Assembly (NCBI RefSeq): GCF_001730685.1
Contig: NZ_MDJR01000001.1
Span: 620,001 to 684,000, forward strand
Length of the DNA stretch: 64,000 bases
Direction of reading: 5' to 3'
Source: Caloranaerobacter ferrireducens
GTDB lineage: Bacteria; Bacillota; Clostridia; Tissierellales; Thermohalobacteraceae
Part shown: piece by piece, positions 19,119-28,911 of the stretch
How the letters are laid out: every line of letters begins with the position of its first letter
Position numbering within the stretch: the first letter of the stretch is position 1
Notes under the pieces: model-generated
Database searches by the model: none
The model's input: only the letters and a program-made list of their open reading frames with translations
What the model was told of the DNA's origin: nothing
Position numbers and translations under genes: made by a program

Positions 19119-21659
19119 ATGATTAGGTATGATAAATTTGTGAAACTATACAATGAAGATTACAGTAGTATAAGTGAAATTACCAATGCTTTTGATATAT
19201 CTAGTATAACTGCGAAAGTTCTTATAAATAGAGGTATTAAAACTGTAGAAGAATGTGAAAACTTTATTAATGTAAGTCTGAAAAATTTATACAATCCTTT
19301 CTTGCTTAAAGATATGGAGATAGCAGTTGAAAGAATAATTAAGGCAATTCATAGAAAAGAACAGATATGGATTTATGGAGATTATGATGTAGATGGAATT
19401 ACTAGCACAACAATTTTAAAGCTGTATTTAGAAAAGGTAGGTTGTAATGTTAAATATTATATACCTGATAGAATAACAGAAGGATATGGCATTAATAAAG
19501 AGGCTATTGACTATATAGCCTATAAAGGTGGACAACTTATTATTACTGTTGATTGTGGTATTACGGCAATTGATGAAGTTGAATATTGCAATGAAAAAGG
19601 TATTGAGATTATAATTACAGATCATCACTTGTGTGAAGGCGAAATCCCTAATGCTCTTGCAGTAATAAATCCTAATAGAAAAGATAGTGATTATCCTTTT
19701 AAGAAACTTGCTGGAGTAGGCGTTGCCTTTAAGTTGATTCAAGCAATATCGACTAAGTTGAATTTTGAAATACCTTTAGAAGAAATATTACCTATTGTTG
19801 CAATAGGAACGGTAGCAGATGTTGTTTCACTAACAAGTGAAAATAGAATTTTAGTAAAAGAAGGTTTAGCATTAATTAATCAAACTGAAAATATAGGAGT
19901 TCAGGCATTATTAGAAGTAACTGGACTGAAAGATAAGGAGATAACAGTTGGACATGTAGGTTTTGTAATAGGTCCAAGAATTAATGCAGCTGGAAGATTG
20001 GGTTCTGCTAAAACAGGTGTTAAGCTTTTGACATCTAAATCAATGGAAGAAGCTTTATTGTTAGCTAAAGAGTTAGATAAAGTAAATAAAGAACGTCAAG
20101 AAATTGAAATGAAGATACTGAAAGAGGCAGAAGAAATTATTAAAAACGACGATAGATATGAAAAAGAAAAAGTACTTGTAATCGCAAGTGAAAATTGGCA
20201 TCATGGTGTAATTGGTATTGTAGCATCACGAATATGTGAAAAGTACTTTAAACCATGCATTTTAATAGCAATTGAAGGTAATGAAGGAAGAGGGTCAGCT
20301 AGAAGTATACCAACTTTTGATATATATGAAGGATTAAGTAAAGTAAGTAAGTTTTTTAATAAGTTTGGTGGACATAAACAAGCTGCAGGTTTATCAATCG
20401 ATAGAGAAAAAATTGATAGTTTTAGAAAAGAAATAAATAAAATTGCTGAAAATTTACTTATGGAAGAAGATATGATTGACGAGATAAAAGTTGATGACAT
20501 ATTAAAAATGAAAGATATAGATTATAAAATTATAGAAGAATTAAAGTTGTTAAAACCATATGGAATTGGCAATCCATCTCCATTATTTGTTAGTAAAGAT
20601 GTGAAGGTTATTAATATTAAAGCAGTCGGCTCTGACGGAAAGCATTTAAAACTTAGTATTGAAGACGATGAATATGTTATGGATTGCATAGGCTTTAATT
20701 TAGGTCACAAAGCGCAATATATTAATGAAGGTGATAGAGTAGATATTATATTTGTTCCTGATGTGAATATGTATATGAATGAAAAAAAACTTCAATTAAA
20801 TATTAAAGAGATATTTATTAAAAATAATATTAGTATTGATATTGAAGAAGAGTATTATTTAAACTTTATTTGTAATTTAAGAAAGAAAAAAGATAATACT
20901 ATTTCTGATTTAAGTAACAAAATAATTATTAAAAAAGTTGATGATAGGATAGGATATTTAATTGAATTTTTATATAATAACGATAATGTTCTAGTTATAA
21001 TAAATAATTTGTTAAATGCGAAAAGAATAATTGATGAGTTATATTTTCAAGGAAGAGAGTTTAATAAAAGAATATCCATTAATGTTGGAGATAAATTTAA
21101 TATTAGGACAAATACGTTATTAATCAATCCATTATATCAAGAATATGATTTAAGTATGTTTAATAAAATAATTTTTTTTGATATTTGTTTTGATGAAAAC
21201 AATTTTTTTGATATAATAAAAAGGTTGATAGATAAGGAAGTATATTTATTATTTAATGAAAAAGATTTTAAAATGAATCAAGTTTTTCTAGATAACTTTG
21301 TTCCCAAATTAAATGAACTAAGAGTTGTTTATAAAACATTTATTTTAAATAAGCAAGATATATTTAAAATCGATATTGTGAGTTACTTTAATTACTTAAG
21401 TAAAAGTTATAAAATTAAAATTAATAAAAGTAAATTTATCTTTTTACTTGAAATACTAAAAGATTGTAATTTGATTGATTATAAAGTTAATCAGAATAAT
21501 TACTATATAAAATTAAAGCAAAAGCCAAGAGATAGCATCGAAATATTAGAAATACCTATATATAAGAGTGCTAATCTGCTATTAAATAATCAAAGTAAAA
21601 TGAAGAATACATTTCTAAATTTATTTGAAATAAAAAAGGAGGAAATGGTATGGATTTAA
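19119..21659 (+). CDS. recJ: Single-strand-specific 5'-3' exonuclease RecJ
   Basis: DHH phosphoesterase exonuclease for recombination and mismatch repair. Motifs [11 protein letters not shown] near residue 86, TVDCGIT, TDHH and the DHHA1 [11 protein letters not shown] near residue 420 are all present, followed by the OB domain. The 846-residue length includes a C-terminal extension of roughly 280 residues that is very rich in Asn, Ile and Lys and shows no motif I recognise; such extensions occur in Firmicute RecJ. ATG at 19119 is preferred over GTG 19110. Its 3' end overlaps apt by 10 bases. Confidence 0.93.
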   Translation: MIRYDKFVKLYNEDYSSISEITNAFDISSITAKVLINRGIKTVEECENFINVSLKNLYNPFLLKDMEIAVERIIKAIHRKEQIWIYGDYDVDGITSTTILKLYLEKVGCNVKYYIPDRITEGYGINKEAIDYIAYKGGQLIITVDCGITAIDEVEYCNEKGIEIIITDHHLCEGEIPNALAVINPNRKDSDYPFKKLAGVGVAFKLIQAISTKLNFEIPLEEILPIVAIGTVADVVSLTSENRILVKEGLALINQTENIGVQALLEVTGLKDKEITVGHVGFVIGPRINAAGRLGSAKTGVKLLTSKSMEEALLLAKELDKVNKERQEIEMKILKEAEEIIKNDDRYEKEKVLVIASENWHHGVIGIVASRICEKYFKPCILIAIEGNEGRGSARSIPTFDIYEGLSKVSKFFNKFGGHKQAAGLSIDREKIDSFRKEINKIAENLLMEEDMIDEIKVDDILKMKDIDYKIIEELKLLKPYGIGNPSPLFVSKDVKVINIKAVGSDGKHLKLSIEDDEYVMDCIGFNLGHKAQYINEGDRVDIIFVPDVNMYMNEKKLQLNIKEIFIKNNISIDIEEEYYLNFICNLRKKKDNTISDLSNKIIIKKVDDRIGYLIEFLYNNDNVLVIINNLLNAKRIIDELYFQGREFNKRISINVGDKFNIRTNTLLINPLYQEYDLSMFNKIIFFDICFDENNFFDIIKRLIDKEVYLLFNEKDFKMNQVFLDNFVPKLNELRVVYKTFILNKQDIFKIDIVSYFNYLSKSYKIKINKSKFIFLLEILKDCNLIDYKVNQNNYYIKLKQKPRDSIEILEIPIYKSANLLLNNQSKMKNTFLNLFEIKKEEMVWI

Positions 21660-22162
21660 AAAGCAAAATCAGAAACATTAAGGACTTTCCAAAGGAAGGA
21701 ATAAATTTCAAAGACATAACAACTGTTTTGAAAGACAAGGAAGCTTTCCGCTACTTAATAAATCAAATGGCTGAGAAATTAAGAGATAAGGATATAGACA
21801 TAATTGTTGGACCTGAAGCAAGAGGCTTTTTGATAGGCGCTCCTCTAGCTTATGAATTAGGCGCTGGATTTGTACCAGTACGTAAACCTGGCAAATTACC
21901 AGCAGAGACAGTAAGCGTAGAATATGAATTGGAATATGGTACAGATAAATTAGAAATGCATAAAGATGCAATTAAACCAGGACAAAAAGTTGTTGTAGTT
22001 GATGATTTATTAGCAACAGGTGGAACAGTACATTCTACAGTAAAATTAATTGAAGAACTTGGTGGAGAGGTAGTTGCAATTAGTTTCTTTATAGAATTAG
22101 AATTCCTAAATGGTAGAGAATTACTTAAAGATTATGAAGTTAATTCATTAATTAAGTTCTAA
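21650..22162 (+). CDS. apt: Adenine phosphoribosyltransferase
   Basis: Salvages adenine to AMP with PRPP. The PRPP loop [14 protein letters not shown] is near residue 118; the N-terminus [20 protein letters not shown] and GPEARGF are typical. The 170-residue length is standard. Its AGGAGG and ATG lie inside the end of recJ, so the two are coupled. The adjacent recJ-apt-rel order is common in Firmicutes. Confidence 0.96.
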   Translation: MDLKSKIRNIKDFPKEGINFKDITTVLKDKEAFRYLINQMAEKLRDKDIDIIVGPEARGFLIGAPLAYELGAGFVPVRKPGKLPAETVSVEYELEYGTDKLEMHKDAIKPGQKVVVVDDLLATGGTVHSTVKLIEELGGEVVAISFFIELEFLNGRELLKDYEVNSLIKF

Positions 22163-22184
22163 AAGACTCAAATTATATTAATTC

Positions 22185-22213
22185 AAAAAATCCCACTTCT
22201 GTGGGGTTTTTTT
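22185..22213 (+). terminator. Rho-independent terminator of recJ-apt
   Basis: Stem AAATCCCAC/GTGGGGTTT with TTCT loop and seven T. Confidence 0.88.
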
Positions 22214-22336
22214 AACATAAGTGGTTTAGTTAATAATATTATTATGTTATACTATATCTATATAATTTATTGGAATCACTAGAGTTTACATAATAGAGTT
22301 ATGAAAACTAAAAAACAAGTAAGAGGGTGAATAGAT

Positions 22337-24490
22337 TTGTTAAACAGTCTTATAGATAAAATAAAGCAGTATAACCCTCATGGTGATATAGATATTGTAA
22401 AAAAAGCTTATTACTTTGCAGAAACTTCACATGAAGGGCAGTATAGAGTATCGGGAGAAGAATATTTTATACATCCTTATAATGTTGCTTTAATATTAGC
22501 AGAACTTAATATGGATACAACTACTATAGCTGCAGGCTTATTACATGATGTGGTTGAAGATACAGAAGTAACATTTGATGATATTGAAAGAGAGTTTGGT
22601 TTAGAAATTAGAAACCTGGTTGATGGAGTTACAAAACTAAGAAAATTGAAATTCAGTTCAAAACAGGAAAGACAAGCAGAAAATTTAAGAAAAATGATTA
22701 TTGCAATGTCTAAAGATATCAGGGTTATTATAATTAAGTTAGCAGATAGACTTCATAATATGAGAACTCTAAATTATATGTCTGAGACAAAAAAGAAAGA
22801 AAAAGCTTTAGAAACCCTTGAAATATATGCTCCTATTGCTCATAGGTTAGGTATTTCAAAAATTAAATGGGAGTTAGAAGATTTAGCATTAAGGTATCTT
22901 GACCCTGAAGGATATTATGACTTAGTTGAAAAAGTATCCATGAAGAGAAGAGAAAGAGAAAAGTATATTAATACTGTTATAGAAATATTATCTGAAAAAT
23001 TAGAAGAAATGGGTATTAAGAGTGAAATTAATGGTAGACCAAAGCATTTTTACAGTATTTATAGGAAAATGGTTTACCAGAATAAGACTTTTGAACAAAT
23101 ATACGATTTAACTGCTATTAGGGTTATAGTAGATACTGTCAAAGATTGTTATGGTGTATTAGGTATAGTGCATACAATGTGGAAGCCAATACCTGGTAGA
23201 TTTAAAGATTATATTGCTATGCCGAAACCCAATATGTATCAATCTCTACACACTACAGTTATTGGACCACAAGGAGAACCTTTAGAGATACAGATTAGAA
23301 CATGGGAAATGCATAGAACAGCAGAATATGGTATAGCAGCACATTGGAAATATAAAGAAGGTGTAAGTAAGAGTGATGATTTTGACAAAAAATTAAGTTG
23401 GTTAAGGCAGTTACTAGAATGGCAGAAAGAACTAAAAGATCCAAAAGAATTTATGGAGTCATTAAAAATAGATTTATTTACAAATGAAGTTTTTGTTTTT
23501 ACACCAAAAGGTGATGTAATTAGTCTGCCAGCTGACTCAACTCCGATTGACTTCGCATATAGAGTTCATACTGCAGTTGGGAATAATTGTATAGGAGCTA
23601 AAGTAGATGGTAGAATAGTACCTCTTGATTACAAATTAAAAAATGGTAATATTGTAGAAATACTTACTTCTGCGAATAGTAATGGTCCAAGCAGGGACTG
23701 GTTAAAAATTGTAAAAAGTAGCCACGCAAAGAGTAAGATTAGGCAATGGTTTAAGAAAGAAGAAAGAACACAAAATATTAATAGAGGTAAAGAACAAATT
23801 GAAAAGGAAGTAAAAAGACAGGGCTTCAAATTGACTGAAATTTTGAAAGAAGATTGGTTAGAAGAAGTAGCTTCTAAATTAAGTTTAAGTAGTGTCGATG
23901 ATTTATATGCTGCAGTTGGTTATGGGAGTATTACATTATCACAGGTAGTTCATAAATTAAAAGAACTTTATAAAGAGTATTATAAAGAAGATAAGAGAGA
24001 TGAAGAAATAGTAAAACAAACAAGAAATAATAAAGAGTACAGACCAGCTCAAGGAGTAAAGATTAAAGGTATAGATAATATTATGGTCAGATTTTCAAAA
24101 TGTTGCAATCCAGTACCGGGAGATGAAATAATAGGTTATATTACTAGAGGAAGAGGGGTCTCAATTCATAGAAAGGATTGCCCCAATATAGCTGATTTAA
24201 GTATACAAGATAGATTTATAGAAGTAGAATGGGATGATGCTAAAAAAGTTTCTTATTTAGCAGAGATACAAATTAAAGCTACTGATAGATCAGGATTGTT
24301 GTCTGAAATTACTCAATTATTAACAGAGAAGAATTTAACAGTTACTTCATTAAATGCTAGAACAAATAGAGAAAAAATAGCTCTTATAAATTTAGTTCTA
24401 GAAATTAAAAGTGTTGAACAATTAAACGAGCTAATGAGAAGGATAAGAAGCATTAATGGAGTTATTGATGTATATAGAGTTATAACTTAG
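22337..24490 (+). CDS. rel: Bifunctional (p)ppGpp synthetase/hydrolase
   Basis: Makes and degrades the stringent-response alarmone. Residue order: HD hydrolase domain with [10 protein letters not shown] near residue 75, synthetase domain with [19 protein letters not shown] near residue 295 (the RxKD form found in bifunctional enzymes), TGS domain with [20 protein letters not shown], a Cys-containing zinc-finger-like region ([10 protein letters not shown]) and a C-terminal ACT domain. Length 717. TTG start after AGAGGGTG. dtd follows 13 bases later. Confidence 0.96.
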   Translation: MLNSLIDKIKQYNPHGDIDIVKKAYYFAETSHEGQYRVSGEEYFIHPYNVALILAELNMDTTTIAAGLLHDVVEDTEVTFDDIEREFGLEIRNLVDGVTKLRKLKFSSKQERQAENLRKMIIAMSKDIRVIIIKLADRLHNMRTLNYMSETKKKEKALETLEIYAPIAHRLGISKIKWELEDLALRYLDPEGYYDLVEKVSMKRREREKYINTVIEILSEKLEEMGIKSEINGRPKHFYSIYRKMVYQNKTFEQIYDLTAIRVIVDTVKDCYGVLGIVHTMWKPIPGRFKDYIAMPKPNMYQSLHTTVIGPQGEPLEIQIRTWEMHRTAEYGIAAHWKYKEGVSKSDDFDKKLSWLRQLLEWQKELKDPKEFMESLKIDLFTNEVFVFTPKGDVISLPADSTPIDFAYRVHTAVGNNCIGAKVDGRIVPLDYKLKNGNIVEILTSANSNGPSRDWLKIVKSSHAKSKIRQWFKKEERTQNINRGKEQIEKEVKRQGFKLTEILKEDWLEEVASKLSLSSVDDLYAAVGYGSITLSQVVHKLKELYKEYYKEDKRDEEIVKQTRNNKEYRPAQGVKIKGIDNIMVRFSKCCNPVPGDEIIGYITRGRGVSIHRKDCPNIADLSIQDRFIEVEWDDAKKVSYLAEIQIKATDRSGLLSEITQLLTEKNLTVTSLNARTNREKIALINLVLEIKSVEQLNELMRRIRSINGVIDVYRVIT

Positions 24491-24503
24491 AAAGGATGAG
24501 AAA

Positions 24504-24953
24504 ATGCGAGCTGTTGTACAGAGAGTTTCTAAGGCTAGTGTTAGTGTGGAAGGTACTGTAGTGGGTAGTATAAACAGAGGGTTACTTGTACTTTTAGGAG
24601 TAGGACAAGATGACGATGAAAAAGATTTAGATTATTTATGCGATAAAATTGCAAATTTGAGAATATTTGAAGATGAAAATGGTAAAATGAATAAATCATT
24701 AGTTGATATTAAGGGAGAATTATTGGTTGTATCACAGTTTACACTATATGGGGATGTAAGGAAAGGTAGAAGACCGAATTTCATGAATGCAGCTGAGCCA
24801 GAAAAAGCAGAGAGTATGTATTTAGAATTTGTTAATAAAATTAGAAAAACAGGTATTAAAGTTGAAACTGGCAAGTTTGGGGAACATATGCATGTAGAAT
24901 TAATAAATGATGGACCTGTTACTATTTTGCTAGATAGTAAAAAGATATTCTAG
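24504..24953 (+). CDS. dtd: D-aminoacyl-tRNA deacylase
   Basis: Hydrolyses D-amino acids from mischarged tRNA. The start [17 protein letters not shown], active-site SQFTLYGD and the Gly-cisPro segment [11 protein letters not shown] are diagnostic. Length 149 is standard. The D-ornithine and D-alanine chemistry encoded at 39-47 kb makes such proofreading plausible as useful here, though dtd is near-universal. Confidence 0.96.
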   Translation: MRAVVQRVSKASVSVEGTVVGSINRGLLVLLGVGQDDDEKDLDYLCDKIANLRIFEDENGKMNKSLVDIKGELLVVSQFTLYGDVRKGRRPNFMNAAEPEKAESMYLEFVNKIRKTGIKVETGKFGEHMHVELINDGPVTILLDSKKIF

Positions 24954-24964
24954 GAGGGAGAATA

Positions 24965-25585
24965 ATGATTTTTGAAAGACTACCTGTTGGAGTATATTCT
25001 GCAAATTGCTATATTATTGGATGTGAGAAAACGGGCGAAGCTGTAGTTGTTGATCCAGGTGGAGATGTTGATGTTATATTAGAAAAAATAGAAGAGTTGG
25101 GATTAAAAGTCAAATATATAGTATTAACTCATGGACATGGTGATCATATAGGTGGAATAATTGAATTAAAAGAAAAAACAAATGCTAAAATATTGATACA
25201 TGCTGATGATGAATATATGTTAAAAGATAGTGATATTAATTTATCAAGTAAAATGAGTATAAAAAACGTTGAAGTAAATCCAGATGATGTACTTCAAGAC
25301 AAAGATGTGATTAAAATTGGAAAATATGATGCTTATATTATTCATACTCCTGGTCATACAAAGGGGAGTATTTGTATAAAATTAGAGAATAATATATTAA
25401 CAGGAGATACATTGTTTGCTGGTTCAATAGGTAGAACAGATCTACCAGGTGGTTCACATGATAGTATTATAAAATCAATAAAAGAAAAATTACTAATTTA
25501 TGATGATGATGTTAAAATTTTCCCAGGACATGGTCCTGCAACAACTATAGGAATTGAAAAGATAACAAATCCGTTTATAGTATAG
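24965..25585 (+). CDS. Metallo-beta-lactamase-fold hydrolase (glyoxalase II-like)
   Basis: Zinc hydrolase of 206 residues with the THGHGDHIGG metal motif near residue 55, then HTPGHTKGS and FPGHGPATT supplying further His ligands. It resembles the small glyoxalase II-like hydrolases that follow rel-dtd in clostridia. The substrate is not known; no C-terminal glutathione-binding domain is present. It starts 11 bases after dtd. Confidence 0.85.
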   Translation: MIFERLPVGVYSANCYIIGCEKTGEAVVVDPGGDVDVILEKIEELGLKVKYIVLTHGHGDHIGGIIELKEKTNAKILIHADDEYMLKDSDINLSSKMSIKNVEVNPDDVLQDKDVIKIGKYDAYIIHTPGHTKGSICIKLENNILTGDTLFAGSIGRTDLPGGSHDSIIKSIKEKLLIYDDDVKIFPGHGPATTIGIEKITNPFIV

Positions 25586-25659
25586 AAAAATACTTAAAAA
25601 GTATACTCTCAAAGATAGGTGGAAAACTAATAATAAACTATCTTTTGGGGGGTGTTTTA

Positions 25660-25833
25660 TTGAAAATATCTGAATATATTTACGGAAAGAAAAATCTATA
25701 TGATGATATTAGTTTAAATGATATAATTGAATTTAGTTTATTAAATGTGAGTAAGAATGACATAGTTGATAAGTTTTATTTATCAAATAAATCATTAAAT
25801 AAATTATTAACAGAAATAGAAAAGGATTATTAA
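25660..25833 (+). CDS. Small hypothetical protein before hemZ
   Basis: A 57-residue, acidic, probably helical protein with no membrane segment. I do not recognise it. The start is TTG at 25660, seven bases after a GGGGGG run; a TTG at 25645 would read through that run. It ends 11 bases before hemZ and is probably cotranscribed with it. Confidence 0.55.
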   Translation: MKISEYIYGKKNLYDDISLNDIIEFSLLNVSKNDIVDKFYLSNKSLNKLLTEIEKDY

Positions 25834-25844
25834 GGAGAATCGGA

Positions 25845-27329
25845 ATGATTAGTGTAATTTTAAAAGGGCATGATTTTGTTTATGAAGTGTTTGAATTACT
25901 AAGAATATTTTTTGTTAATGATGAAATAAGATTTATAGATGAAAAGGCTTTGGTTGATGACCAAAGCCTTTTGATAGAAAGTATATTATATAAAAATAAT
26001 CATTCTTATGTTGTTGAGACTAATATCAAAAAAGGTGATAAACTTTTAAGCTCATCAGTTATTAATGAAGCAGAAAAAATTGGAGTAAAAGATTTTAGTG
26101 AAAAGAAGAAATTGAAAATTGCAGTTAAAATGTCGATTTATGAAGCAGTTACAAAAGTTGTTGAAATGAAAGCGCCTTGGGGAATATTAACAGGAGTAAG
26201 GCCTACAAAAGTAGTACATGAATTGATTGATAAAGGGTACAATGATGAATCTATTTTAGAAATACTATTAAATAATTATAAAATATTTAAAGAAAAAGCT
26301 AAATTAATTTTGAATATCGCTAAACTGCAGAGAAAGTATATATATCCTGTTTTAAAGACAAATTTTAGTTTGTATGTTAGTATTCCATTTTGTCCGACAA
26401 GGTGTGTATATTGTTCTTTTCCTTCTAATCCTTTAGATAAATCTAAAAATTATGTAAGCGAGTATGTTGAGAAGCTAATATATGAAATAGATAAAGTTGG
26501 AGAGTTAACAGAAAATATGAAGATAAATACCGTTTATATTGGTGGTGGTACGCCTACATCAATTTCTATTTCATATTTAGAAAAAATAATTGACAGAATC
26601 CAAAACGTATTTGGGACAGATAATATAGCAGAATTTACTGTTGAAGCAGGGCGTCCAGATACGATATCAAGAGATGTACTTATAAAACTAAAAAAACTAG
26701 GAATTGATAGAATAAGTATAAATCCACAGACTATGAATGAAAACACATTAAAACTGATTGGTAGAAAACATAGCTCTAAAGATATTTTAGAAGCTTTCAG
26801 TTTAGCTAGAGAAATAGGTTTTAGGAATATAAATATGGATTTAATTGTTGGCTTACCTAATGAAGGTGTTGAAGATATTATAAAGACAATGGAATTTATA
26901 GAAAAATTAAAACCTGATAATTTAACTGTTCATACTATGGCAATTAAAAGAGCTTCAAAACTGAATGAGAGTTTGAATGATTTTAAGCTATCAAAGCAAA
27001 AAGAAATTGAGAAAATGATTGATATTACGAGAAAATTTGCATATGAAATGGGTATGTATCCATACTATTTATATAGACAAAAGCAGATTTTGGGTAATAT
27101 GGAGAACGTAGGCTATACAGTACAAGATAAAGAATGTTTATATAATATTTTAATTATGGAGGAAAAGCAAACAATTTTGGCCGTTGGAGCAGGAGGAGTA
27201 TCGAAAATTTTCTTTCCAGACGAAAATAGGATTGAACGTGTTCCAAATGTAAAAAATCTTAATGAATATTTAAAACGTGTTGATGAAATGATTGAAAGAA
27301 AGAAAAAGTTCATTAAATTATTGACATAA
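25845..27329 (+). CDS. hemZ: HemZ-like coproporphyrinogen dehydrogenase, radical SAM
   Basis: Radical SAM protein of 494 residues. An N-terminal domain of about 170 residues precedes the cluster motif CPTRCVYCSF near residue 185, then GGGTPTS and the DLIVGLP segment. This two-part structure matches HemZ of Firmicutes, an oxygen-independent coproporphyrinogen III oxidase-like protein. No other haem genes are near, so a different radical-SAM role cannot be excluded. AAGGAG precedes the ATG. A perfect 13-bp hairpin lies inside codons 33-43 and a strong promoter for the next operon overlaps its stop. Confidence 0.85.
   Translation: MISVILKGHDFVYEVFELLRIFFVNDEIRFIDEKALVDDQSLLIESILYKNNHSYVVETNIKKGDKLLSSSVINEAEKIGVKDFSEKKKLKIAVKMSIYEAVTKVVEMKAPWGILTGVRPTKVVHELIDKGYNDESILEILLNNYKIFKEKAKLILNIAKLQRKYIYPVLKTNFSLYVSIPFCPTRCVYCSFPSNPLDKSKNYVSEYVEKLIYEIDKVGELTENMKINTVYIGGGTPTSISISYLEKIIDRIQNVFGTDNIAEFTVEAGRPDTISRDVLIKLKKLGIDRISINPQTMNENTLKLIGRKHSSKDILEAFSLAREIGFRNINMDLIVGLPNEGVEDIIKTMEFIEKLKPDNLTVHTMAIKRASKLNESLNDFKLSKQKEIEKMIDITRKFAYEMGMYPYYLYRQKQILGNMENVGYTVQDKECLYNILIMEEKQTILAVGAGGVSKIFFPDENRIERVPNVKNLNEYLKRVDEMIERKKKFIKLLT
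25942..25972 (+). other. Intragenic terminator-like hairpin in hemZ
   Basis: A perfect 13-bp stem (AAAAGGCTTTGGT at 25942-25954 with its complement at 25960-25972) and a five-base loop, ending in TTTT. It sits inside coding sequence about 100 bases from the hemZ start. It may be chance, or it may act as an attenuator. Confidence 0.55.
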
Positions 27330-27349
27330 AATAATATTTTAATTATAAT
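27321..27349 (+). promoter_or_regulatory. Consensus promoter of hisS-aspS
   Basis: TTGACA at 27321-27326 and TATAAT at 27344-27349 with exactly 17 bases between them. It overlaps the hemZ stop codon and lies about 30 bases before the T-box stem I. Confidence 0.9.
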
Positions 27350-27375
27350 GATTTAAAATATTATAAATACTATGA

Positions 27376-27608
27376 AGGAGAGGAGTAGTTAGATCACTGA
27401 GCTAAAGAGAGCCGGTGATGGTGGGAATCCGGTGCTTACATCTAACGAAGACACTCTGGAGTAGATAGCTTGAAAGTTAGTAGAGCTATTCGTAGACCAG
27501 CGTTAATGGTAGTAAAGTGGGGTATTATTTACCCAATAAGGGTGGCACCGCGGGATTAACCTCTCGTCCCTGTCATATAGTTTAGACAGTGATGAGAGGT
27601 TTTTTTCT
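27376..27608 (+). promoter_or_regulatory. T-box leader of hisS-aspS
   Basis: tRNA-sensing riboswitch. Stem I starts with AGAGGAGTAG and holds the GAGAGCCGG and GGGAATCCGG distal-loop elements. The specifier region reads GAAGACACTCT, giving GAC (Asp) at 27450-27452 in the usual position after GAA and CAC (His) overlapping at 27452-27454. The T-box motif AGGGTGGCACCGCGGG is at 27539-27554. A terminator stem CCTCTC...GAGAGG spans about 27560-27600 and is followed by T7; CCGCGGG plus CCTCTCGTCCC forms the competing antiterminator. Uncharged tRNA should switch on both synthetases. Confidence 0.96.
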
Positions 27609-27642
27609 AACACATTATAACATATTCTAAGGAGGGGTAACG

Positions 27643-28911
27643 ATGACTATGAAAGCACCAAGAGGTACAAAAGATGTATTGCCTGTAGACTCATATAAAT
27701 GGCAGTATTTAGAAAATTTATTCAGAGAAACATGTAAGGAGTTTGGATATAAAGAAATTAGAACACCAATTTTTGAGCATACAGAGCTATTTGAAAGAGG
27801 TGTTGGAGAAACAACTGACGTAGTTCAAAAGGAAATGTATACTTTTGAAGATAGAGGTGGTAGAAGTATAACATTAAAACCTGAAGGGACAGCTTCTGTT
27901 GTACGAGCGTATGTAGAAAATAAGTTATTTGCAGAACCACAACCTATTAAGGTTTTTTACATAACTCCAGTTTTGAGATATGAAAGACCACAAAAGGGAA
28001 GATTAAGAGAACATCACCAATTTGGAGTAGAAGTTTTTGGGTCAAATAGTGCATCTGTAGATGCAGAAGTTATAAGTTTAGTATGGACAGTTTACAGAAA
28101 ATTAGGAGTTGAGGATATAGAACTTAATATAAATAGTGTAGGCTGTCCAAAATGTAGAAAAGAATATAATGAAATACTTAAAAACTATTTATCAAATAAG
28201 TTGGAAAACTTATGTCAAACATGTCAAGTGAGATATGAAAAAAACCCAATGAGAATTATTGACTGTAAAAATGAAAAATGTCAATCTGAACTAAAAGATG
28301 TACCATTGATGATTGATTATTTATGTGATGAGTGCAAAAGTCATTTTGAACAGGTTAAAGATTATTTATCTACTCTTAATATTAACTTTATTGTAAATCC
28401 AAAAATAGTGAGAGGATTAGATTACTATACGAAAACAGCTTTTGAATTTATTTCGACTGAAATAGGGGCAAAATCGACCGTTTGTGGTGGCGGAAGATAT
28501 GATGGACTAGTTGAAGAAATCGGAGGTCCATCAACACCAGGTGTTGGGTTTGGTATGGGTATTGAAAGATTACTATTAACTCTTGAAAATAAAGGCATTG
28601 AAATTCCTAAGCCTGAGAGGTTAGAGGTTTTTCTTGTTACAATAGGTGAAAATGTGGAAAAAGAAGCTTTCAAGATACTTTATAATTTAAGGAAAGAAGG
28701 AATATCAGCAGAGAAAGATCATTTAGGAAGAAGTATAAAAGCACAATTTAAATATGCAAATAAACTAGATGCTAAATTTACATTAGTGTTAGGAGAAGAT
28801 GAACTAAATAAAGGATTAGTAAAAATTAAGAATATGGATACTGGTCAGCAAATTGATATTAAGATAGAAGAGATATCTAAATTTATTAAAGAGCAAGGAG
28901 GTAATAGATAA
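27643..28911 (+). CDS. hisS: Histidyl-tRNA synthetase
   Basis: Class II synthetase of 422 residues. Motif APRGTKDVLP opens the protein; RYERPQKGRLREHHQFGVE (motif 2) is near residue 113; the histidine loop RGLDYYTKTAFEF is near residue 258; the anticodon domain is C-terminal. An insertion with several Cys pairs (CPKC, CQTC, CDEC) near residues 168-228 is seen in many clostridial HisRS. AAGGAGGGG precedes the ATG. Expression is under the T-box upstream. Confidence 0.96.
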   Translation: MTMKAPRGTKDVLPVDSYKWQYLENLFRETCKEFGYKEIRTPIFEHTELFERGVGETTDVVQKEMYTFEDRGGRSITLKPEGTASVVRAYVENKLFAEPQPIKVFYITPVLRYERPQKGRLREHHQFGVEVFGSNSASVDAEVISLVWTVYRKLGVEDIELNINSVGCPKCRKEYNEILKNYLSNKLENLCQTCQVRYEKNPMRIIDCKNEKCQSELKDVPLMIDYLCDECKSHFEQVKDYLSTLNINFIVNPKIVRGLDYYTKTAFEFISTEIGAKSTVCGGGRYDGLVEEIGGPSTPGVGFGMGIERLLLTLENKGIEIPKPERLEVFLVTIGENVEKEAFKILYNLRKEGISAEKDHLGRSIKAQFKYANKLDAKFTLVLGEDELNKGLVKIKNMDTGQQIDIKIEEISKFIKEQGGNR

